A program made the position numbers and the translations under genes. Below are positions 59,601 through 64,000 of a DNA stretch of 64,000 bases, piece by piece; positions within the stretch are counted from its first letter, which is position 1, and every line of letters begins with the position of its first letter. This DNA is from Rugalucina vietnamica. Its lineage: Eukaryota; Mollusca; Bivalvia; Lucinida; Lucinidae. The notes beneath the pieces were generated by a model. The model did no database searches. It was not told the DNA's origin and saw nothing but the letters and a program-made list of their open reading frames with translations. The DNA lies in NCBI GenBank assembly GCA_964017185.1, contig OZ024871.1, positions 57,215,226 to 57,279,225 on the forward strand, written 5' to 3'.

Positions 59601-61605
59601 TTGGGATGAAGGCATACATTTGCTATTATTTGCTGTCAGAGAGTCAGTACAAGAGTCTCTTGGGTTCAGTCCGTTTGAACTTGTTTTCGGACACACTGTT
59701 CGTGGACCTTTAAAACTTATGAAAGAGAAGTTTCTTTCAAGTAATGACAGTCCTTTGAACTTACTTCAGTATGTGTCTGACTTCAAAACTAGATTGACAA
59801 AAGCTTGGGAAGTTGCTCGGTCCAATCTTAAGTCAGCTCAGAGCAAAATGAAGTTGCATTTTGATGAAAATGCTCAGAACAGAAATTTTGACCCTGGAGA
59901 CAAGGTGATTGCTCTTTTGCCCATTCCTGGCAGGCCATTACAAGCTAGATATTATGGTCCATATACTGTTGAGAAAAAGTTAAGTGATGTAAATTACATT
60001 GTTAACACTCCTGGGAGGCGCAAGCAAAAACAATTATGTCATATTAACATGCTTAAAAAGTACATTGATAGGGATAGTGATAATGATAGTTCAGTTATTT
60101 CCTCAGTAAGCATAGTTAATTCTGTCCCTCATGAACAAAATCAGACAGACTTTGAAGAAATGAACTCTGTGAACTGTGAACCATTATCCTCAAAACTCCA
60201 GAATTCTGACATTCTGCATGACCTCGATCAGAAACTGTCACATCTAGATCCGGACAAGAAACATGAACTAAAACAATTAATTCTTGAATATGAGCACTTA
60301 TTTCCGGACATTCCATCCAGAACCGATAAAATCTACCATGATGTAGACATTATTGAAGGAGCAAAACCGGTGAAACAACATCCGTATAGACTTCATTCTG
60401 AAAGACAACAATATCTCAGGAAAGAAGTTAAGTATTTGCTGGACAATGACTTTATAGAACCTAGTCAAAGTGAATGGAGTTCTCCTTGTATACTTGTGCC
60501 AAAATCTGATGGGACATTTCGAATGTGCACAGACTATAGAAAAGTAAATTCTGTCACAAAAACTGACACATTTCCCATACTAAGAATTGATGACTGCATC
60601 GACAACATTGGTCACGCCAAATATGTGACAAAATTCCATCTATTGAAAAGGTTTTGGCAGATTCCATTTACAGACAGTCCAAAGGAGATTTTAGAATTTG
60701 TTACTACAGAAAGACAATTTCGAAATAAACTGAAAGCGCTGAAATGTTGCTTGGTTCGCTTGGTTAATAGTTTGATTTTCGGTCTGGATGGGTGTAAAGC
60801 TTACATCGACGATGCCATCATCTACAGTGAAGAGTGGAAACAACACCTGGAGATCATCAGAGAATTCTTCAAAAGACTCAGTGATGCTAAACTGACAATA
60901 AACTTACCGAAAAGTGAATTTTGCCATGCTAGTTTGACATTTCTAGGACATATTGTTGGACAAGGTCAGGTCAGACCTGTAGAAGCCAAAGTTGAGGCTA
61001 TATCAGATTTTCCTGTACCTACAGGAAAACGGCAACTGATGCGCTTTTTGGGTATGGCTGGATATTACAGAAAGTTCTGTAATAATTTTTCAGTTATAGC
61101 TGAGCCTTTGACAAATTTACTTGGTAAGAAGGTCAGGTATGTTTGGTCTGAGGCTTGTCAGAAGTCTTTTGATCAGTTAAAGGCCATACTTAAGAGTGCT
61201 CCAGTTCTATCAGCACCACGCTTTGACAGAGAATTCAAAATGGCGGTGGATGCAAGTGATGTTGGTGCAGGCAGTGTATTGTTACAAGAAGATGACAATG
61301 GTGTTGATCATCCTGTTTGTTACTTTTCAAAGAAGTTTGACAAACATCAAAGAAATTATTCTACTATAGAGAAAGAATGTCTATCTCTTATTCTTGCCCT
61401 TCAACACTTTCAAGTGTATCTGTCTTCTGCAAATTCACCAATTGTCGTCTTCAGTGATCACAATCCACTGACCTTCATACACAAAATGAAAAACAAGAAT
61501 CAGCGTTTGCTCAGATGGAGTCTCATGTTGCAAGAGCACAATCTTGACATTAGACACATAAAAGGTAGAGATAATATAATTCCAGACACCCTTTCAAGAG
61601 CTTGA
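56680..61605 (+). CDS. gag-pol polyprotein of internal copy 2 (integrase before RT)
   Basis: About 1,641 codons from the first ATG, one frame for gag and pol. In order: SAP-like N-terminus; charged coiled coil of EREKQREMEERQ-type repeats; SCAN-like capsid domain; zinc knuckle CNYCKGDGHVISEC; protease DTGTS (copy 1 has DTGAS); integrase with zinc-binding HLGISKTYHKILKHFYWPG and CKSCHTCQ, catalytic D, D(35)E, then GPY; RT; RNase H with AVDASDVGAGSVL. In RT the motif A Asp is replaced (TKFHLLKRFWQ where LDLLKGYWQ-type is usual) and the PFGLxNAPxTFQ block is missing, replaced by a shorter unrelated stretch, while YIDD remains. RT is therefore probably inactive although the frame is open. Confidence 0.9.
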   Translation: MLFKLEDFIAAPSQELLNLAKKSDLLDIASHYSIPDVKTSMLKREIKNVIIQFLVDEEFFEPSATSLIMVSQTDIQLKELELKRHLELEKLRLEFEEKRRADKEEREERMQKEKLAFEEREREKQREMEERQKEKQREMEEREKEKQREMEEREKEKHREMLKEIELEKERMHYDIKMKELELSSKSMPPVSFDPSKVFDVTKHIRLVPPFQEKEVDKYFLHFEKVAENLKWPKDHWTLLLQSVVIGKAREIYTQLPLDQSSDYDTVKNLILKAYELVPEAYRQKFRNCRKEHDQTHVEFARTKEQLFDRWCSSKDVKSDHAKLRQLMLVEEFKRCIHSDVKSFLDEREVETLDVAARLADDYALTHKVSFVNKPYKKPFNPQFKPNTPQSKPFNPQQRNNSPQPNPQPQAGLTADSSSPSHNPKNKDTSENKGQRSSYSPRLFCNYCKGDGHVISECETLKRRKERQNQNNSRPTGLTSLRSKPQSIIQDENPILAKTSATDCIMEIYEPFLSEGFVSLTSDSAQSTPIKILRDTGTSQSLILADTLPFSEKTSTGTSVLIQGVECGFVNVPLHNIYLSSDLVSGPVAVGIRPSLHFKGVHLLLGNDLAGDKVVVNPLLTNTPCEEQLPDPIEQEIPDLYPSCAVTRAMAKKVKLNDGIQDVDLTDTFIGQSFHDEITKSLSSSQTDFNNQRSDNDLSPSIFDQGHDQMSRSQLCQEQHSDPEISPLFERALDENEISQVPVCFYVKNDILMRKWRPPDVSAEDEWTINHQIVVPKAYRPEILNLAHETPMSGHLGISKTYHKILKHFYWPGLKSDVSQHCKSCHTCQMVGKPNQTIPKANLQPIPAFDEPFSRIIIDCVGPLPKTKSGCQYLLTIMCASTRFPEAIPLRNIKTKTIVKALVKFFTLVGLPKSVQSDQGSNFMSGTFQQVMHELGIKQYKSSAYHPESQGALERFHQTLKNMIRSYCFDTEKDWDEGIHLLLFAVRESVQESLGFSPFELVFGHTVRGPLKLMKEKFLSSNDSPLNLLQYVSDFKTRLTKAWEVARSNLKSAQSKMKLHFDENAQNRNFDPGDKVIALLPIPGRPLQARYYGPYTVEKKLSDVNYIVNTPGRRKQKQLCHINMLKKYIDRDSDNDSSVISSVSIVNSVPHEQNQTDFEEMNSVNCEPLSSKLQNSDILHDLDQKLSHLDPDKKHELKQLILEYEHLFPDIPSRTDKIYHDVDIIEGAKPVKQHPYRLHSERQQYLRKEVKYLLDNDFIEPSQSEWSSPCILVPKSDGTFRMCTDYRKVNSVTKTDTFPILRIDDCIDNIGHAKYVTKFHLLKRFWQIPFTDSPKEILEFVTTERQFRNKLKALKCCLVRLVNSLIFGLDGCKAYIDDAIIYSEEWKQHLEIIREFFKRLSDAKLTINLPKSEFCHASLTFLGHIVGQGQVRPVEAKVEAISDFPVPTGKRQLMRFLGMAGYYRKFCNNFSVIAEPLTNLLGKKVRYVWSEACQKSFDQLKAILKSAPVLSAPRFDREFKMAVDASDVGAGSVLLQEDDNGVDHPVCYFSKKFDKHQRNYSTIEKECLSLILALQHFQVYLSSANSPIVVFSDHNPLTFIHKMKNKNQRLLRWSLMLQEHNLDIRHIKGRDNIIPDTLSRA

Positions 61606-61689
61606 CAGTTTTGCCTTGTATGTTTGCATATGAGTATTGCAAAAGAAAGTTTTATTTCACAAAACTTTCTTTTCGTTGAAGAGGGGAAG

Positions 61690-62486
61690 TGTTATATATA
61701 ATTGATTCAATAATATTGATTCTTTTAAAAGCTATTACTTATAATTTATATATATATAATCAAAGGGGAGTAACCCAATTAATTAATATATATTTCTTTT
61801 TATGTTTCTACAATTTATTATCTAGAACTTTGTAGAAGAATGTCATTGATTATTTTTATCACTGTTATATAATTTAGAAGTATAGAAAATTCTATGAGCA
61901 CTTTGTGGATAATTCCAGATGAAAATGGAGTGAGTGTTTTTTTTTACCATAAGTTAAAAATATATTTGGACTATGTATACTGAGATCTCGAAGGGTCTAG
62001 TGGACTCTCGTTTAGTCTTGATGGTCGTTGCGGCCTTGAATTCTCTCTGGAGAATTCTAAATTCTCTTTGGAGAATTTAAAAGAAATTTCGTTTAGTTCG
62101 TTTCTTTTCTAGAGAAAAGTTTATTATATCATTCTCTAGAAACCTGGAGAATTTCCTTAGATGTATAAATATAGGTCCCAATTCAGTCGTAGGTATTCAG
62201 AAATTTGAAGTGATTTAAAGTATATAATTTTACTTATTGTTTCACTAGTGTTTTGTGTGGATTAAAATATACATGTGCTCATATTCTGGTTACTGGATTG
62301 TGGACTTACATTTGAGGGACAAGGACTTATTTGACATTAACTTTGTAAGTTATTTATTTATTTATTTACTTATCTGTTTGTTTGTTTTATGTGTTTGCAG
62401 CATTTATTTGTTTGATTAAATATTGTTAAGTTTAAATTACTTGGTTGTTTTTCGCTGTACCTGTCTAGTTACGCTAGGTCGTAACA
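61690..62486 (+). repeat. Right LTR, 797 bp
   Basis: Begins TGTTATATATAATTG and ends GTAACA, followed by ATAT. TATA box at about 62164. Private changes include GAAATTTCG and ATGTGTTTGC. Confidence 0.95.
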
Positions 62487-62490
62487 ATAT

Positions 62491-63660
62491 GTAAATGTCT
62501 TAACTATTTAGTAAAAATAAGGATCGGTGTTGTTATTCGAGATTTCAGCAACCTCTTCTAAATAAAATTGTGTCAAATTTTCGAGTTTCTTTTAATAATA
62601 AATAATAATAATAATCATCTTTATTTAAAGTCGCTTCATATTTCAGCAATCAACATAAGCTCTGTAGAGCTTTTACTGCGACTTTTTAAGAACATATTTA
62701 CACTACTGGCTAAACACCATCTTCCAGAAACTGCATTTTTCAAAATCTCACTTTTCTGAAAGACCTTAAGAAAAAGATGACCATGTCATCATTTTGCATT
62801 CCATAAGTCTTAAAAAGTGGCACAAAAATTTCGAAAATCGCTTTACAAATAAAAATTTTATGCCAGAAAATAATTTTGCCGGGATAGGGCTTTTTCCATT
62901 GTAAAAATGTCAGTAAGGGAAAAAGGTACAAATAGGCAAAGATCAGGAAAAGGCGCAATCAGAAAAAGATTCCCACTCCAAAAACCGAGGTGGGAAAAAA
63001 CCAAACTAACAATCAGGTACTTATACCATGAAACATATCGTAAGCCGAATGAGCAGCTATTTTCCCAATAGGTGGCCACTCAGTAACCTTAACTTAACTA
63101 AAACTATGAAAACACACATAAGGCGCCAACAGCACAAAAAAAAAAAAAAAAAAATAAAATAAAAAAATAAAAAAATAAACACCAAGACATAAAACAAAAA
63201 GAACCACCACAGAAGTATCGCCTTGGAACGATCAGTAACACAAAGTTACTGGCGGGCTTAAACCGGTTTTACAGGCGCCTAACCTCACCCTCAGCTTCTG
63301 CAGTGGTTCATAACATTTAGTGAAGTTCTTCGGTCCTCGTGGTGAATCTCTAACTAGTCAATGAAACATCAAGTAACTATTTTCCCGGGAAAAATCTAAA
63401 TTAATTATTTTCCATTTAAAATACACCAAACCAAAACAAAATTGTATTGTGTGCATAGCTGAGCACCAAACTCTTTAAATTATTCCACAGATTCGCTTGA
63501 TTTTCAATTTTCAGGTGTAAGGATTACCAAAAGGCCTATTCAAAATAATTTTTGGTCATAATTATTTTACTAGTGAACCAATTTTCAATTTTTTGTGGCA
63601 CTTTTTACGACTTTTGGGTTGCAAAACGATGACATAAGTCCTACTTTTCTTGTAGTGTTT
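62491..63660. repeat. Right flank with a diverged inverted repeat and poly-A tract
   Basis: About 62745-62835 and 63575-63650 are inverted copies (AAAAAGTGGCACAAAAATTT against a complement-like GTGGCACTTTTTACGAC), suggesting an element of about 0.9 kb. A poly-A tract is at 63137-63157 and AATAATAAT runs at 62595-62615. No gene recognised. Confidence 0.5.
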
Positions 63661-63664
63661 TACA

Positions 63665-63830
63665 AGAATCCGGGTCGTTTCGGCCCTGGGTCGTTTCGGC
63701 CTGAGTCGTTTCGGCCTGGGTCGTTTCGGCCAATTTTGGAGGTGGGTCGTTTCGGCCTTGGTAGGTGGGTCGTTTCGGCCAATTTTCTGGGTCAGTCGAT
63801 TCAGCCCTGAGTCGTTTCGGCCAAAGTATA
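63665..63830. repeat. GGTCGTTTCGGCC minisatellite
   Basis: The motif (G/A)GTCGTTTCGGCC recurs about seven times with spacers of 2-25 bp. A related GTCGATTCAGCC is one decayed copy. On the minus strand it encodes repetitive AETTQAETTQ-like frames that are not genes. Confidence 0.85.
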
Positions 63831-63979
63831 TGGGAATCTTCACGTAAGTAATAACTCAAATATAAATCGATCTTCTTGAGTACATGCGTTTTCGTGGACA
63901 TATACATGATGTATGCATGTGGGGTGTTTTGAAAGTATTGTAGTCACAGTTCCAGCCTCACATATTCTTAGTGTCTCAC

Positions 63980-64000
63980 AGATAGATAGATAGATAGATA
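63980..64000. repeat. (GATA)n microsatellite at the window edge
   Basis: Five GATA units run to the last base, so the array continues outside. Confidence 0.9.

Larger units (their letters stand above)
49884..62486 (+). mobile_element. Ty3/gypsy (Gmr1-like) LTR retrotransposon, tandem dimer
   Basis: Three LTRs (49884-50678, 55783-56579, 61690-62486) separate two nearly identical internal regions. ATAT flanks the whole (49880-49883, 62487-62490), and there is no duplication around the middle LTR, so this is one insertion expanded by LTR-LTR exchange. The domain order is gag, protease, integrase, RT, RNase H. Integrase before RT in a gypsy-type pol is the hallmark of Gmr1-like elements. Confidence 0.9.

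Overview
This is a eukaryotic window, most likely from a bivalve mollusc. The evidence is low GC, introns of several kb, one spliced animal transporter gene, frequent ACATGTA-type words, and stacked DNA transposons and MITEs like those I know from bivalve genomes. The species cannot be fixed from the sequence. No prokaryotic operon, CRISPR array or origin is present.

The only host gene I can assemble lies on the minus strand from about 37,011 to 2,482. It is an SLC22-family (organic cation/anion transporter, MFS) gene. Seven exon positions join in consistent splice phases: exon 1 at 36715-37011 and again at 27463-27759, then 19508-19724, 19012-19216, 17631-17888, 14361-14495, 9127-9209 and 2482-2599. 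They encode about 437 residues. The last exon or exons, about 100 residues, lie beyond the left edge.

1-19,800 holds the 3' half of the gene. Its introns are filled with TA-flanked MITEs, two AGCTC-ended repeats rich in AGGTCA motifs, a 3.2 kb long-TIR element with ten ~188 bp repeats inside, and an older partial copy (14.6-17.5 kb) of a segment from intron 1. 19,800-41,250 is a recent tandem duplication of about 9.25 kb. It is bounded by three copies of a TIR transposon that carries a C2H2 zinc-finger ORF. The target-site duplications show that the middle copy is a recombinant of the outer two, so unequal exchange between transposons duplicated exon 1 and its upstream region.

41,250-49,880 is intergenic or upstream sequence. 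It holds a 375 bp-period insertion with a hammerhead ribozyme (retrozyme-like), a 3.8 kb element with 500 bp TIRs, and several mariner-type MITEs. 49,884-62,486 is a Ty3/gypsy retrotransposon dimer (LTR-internal-LTR-internal-LTR). Its integrase precedes its reverse transcriptase, as in Gmr1-like elements, and both copies carry the same lesions in the RT catalytic region. 62,491-64,000 has inverted repeats, a TCGTTTCGGCC minisatellite and a GATA microsatellite.

The most interesting points are the footprint of transposon-mediated exon duplication, the zinc-finger gene travelling as transposon cargo, the hammerhead insertion with its empty site preserved nearby, and an apparently RT-defective but recently inserted retrotransposon.
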